From contig SYIM01000285.1 of assembly GCA_005798775.1 (NCBI GenBank), positions 1 through 32,990 of the forward strand: a DNA stretch of 32,990 nt, read 5' to 3'. The notes beneath the pieces are model-generated. The model made no database searches. It was not told the origin of the DNA and worked only from the letters and a program-made list of their open reading frames with translations. How positions within the stretch are numbered: position 1 is the first letter of the stretch; each line of letters opens with the position of its first letter. Made by a program: the position numbers and the translations under genes. Shown in pieces: positions 32,685 through 32,990 of the stretch. The stretch comes from Burkholderiales bacterium. GTDB taxonomy: Bacteria > Pseudomonadota > Gammaproteobacteria > Burkholderiales > Burkholderiaceae_E.

Positions 32685-32990
32685 ATGAGCATCAATCACT
32701 ACACCTACCGGGTTACCTGGTCTGCCAAGAAGAACGAGCACGTTGGACTTTGCGCGGAATTTCCCTCGCTGTCCTGGCTCGCGCCCCCCCCCGAAAAAGC
32801 CCTCTTGGGCATTCGTCGGGTGGTGGCCGATGCGGTGGCCGATATGAAGGTGACCTTGCCCCCGAAAACCGGATCCCTTGCTAAGGCGCTCAAAATGATC
32901 AGCGAGGAGAAAGTAAATCATGGGGACTGGTACGAGGGCGCGGTACGGTCGCTATGCCTGATCAGTCCTGGAGCGGGGTGCGGGCGAAAC
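32685..32990 (+). CDS. hicB: HicB-like antitoxin, partial and atypical
   Basis: Not in the ORF track because it is open to the window end. 'MSINHYTYRVTWSAKKNEHV', 'GLCAEFPSLSWLA' and 'EKALLGIRRVVADAVADMK' match the N-terminal domain of HicB antitoxins paired with this HicA type. After 'VADMK' the family normally continues with a proline-rich linker and a ribbon-helix-helix (..VRVPPE.H..L). Here the frame reads 'VTLPPKTGSLAKALKMISEE', which I do not recognise, so the DNA-binding half may have been replaced. A run of nine C (32784-32792) sits in the coding region. The ATG lies 2 bp after the hicA stop. Confidence 0.65.
   Translation, partial: MSINHYTYRVTWSAKKNEHVGLCAEFPSLSWLAPPPEKALLGIRRVVADAVADMKVTLPPKTGSLAKALKMISEEKVNHGDWYEGAVRSLCLISPGAGCGRN

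Noticed and set aside
1-32990. CRISPR arrays, rRNA genes, intact tRNA genes, prophage
   Set aside because: No regularly spaced repeats, rRNA-like conserved blocks, full cloverleafs or phage structural genes were seen.

Overview
The window is GC-rich DNA that looks like a betaproteobacterium of the order Burkholderiales. The evidence is a Bug/TTT solute-receptor paralog plus a remnant of a second, a hydantoinase/oxoprolinase pair, TRAP and Liv-type uptake systems, a REP-like inverted repeat of the kind scattered in betaproteobacterial genomes, and fragments of IS1595 and toxin-antitoxin genes. No rRNA, intact tRNA, CRISPR array or phage gene was seen. Family assignments rest on motif recognition by eye; no database search was run.

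Region 1 (1-3.7 kb, mostly +): an IS1595-type transposase fragment abuts the 3' end of a Bug receptor gene. An intact Bug receptor follows, then a short remnant resembling the C-terminus of a TRAP large permease. Next come an extradiol-dioxygenase-like VOC protein and a xylose-isomerase-like TIM-barrel protein whose genes overlap.

Region 2 (3.7-15.0 kb): a tightly packed minus-strand operon reads RraA-type aldolase, LeuC-like and LeuD-like hydro-lyase subunits, two ABC permeases, a Tat-type solute-binding protein, a strong hairpin, then HyuA and HyuB. Divergently, the matching ABC ATPase and a GntR/HutC regulator run on the + strand. Well-placed promoter-like sequences on both strands and an inverted repeat lie in the 265-bp gap. 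I read this as one regulated unit that imports and degrades a small, probably carboxylated or lactam-like compound. This combination is the best candidate here for an undescribed pathway.

Region 3 (15.0-16.2 kb): a gene-poor scar with a 20-bp tandem duplication, a possible tRNA 3' fragment and a wrecked higBA locus (two frameshifts, a stop, and loss of most of higA).

Region 4 (16.2-27.9 kb, +): a complete branched-chain-amino-acid-type ABC transporter (LivK-H-M-G-F), then a seven-gene overlapping operon. That operon encodes an SsuABC-like ABC importer, an isochorismatase-fold cysteine hydrolase, an acyl-CoA dehydrogenase, an amidohydrolase without the usual HxH motif, and an acyl-CoA ligase. 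The set suggests uptake of an amide or ester, hydrolysis, CoA activation and alpha,beta-oxidation.

Region 5 (28.1-32.1 kb, -): a TRAP transporter (DctP, DctQ, DctM) followed by a Gfo/Idh/MocA oxidoreductase. Region 6 (32.1-33.0 kb): a possible LysR remnant and a damaged hicAB module running off the window end.

Overall this is a catabolic accessory region rich in uptake systems, with mobile-element and toxin-antitoxin debris at the seams between modules.
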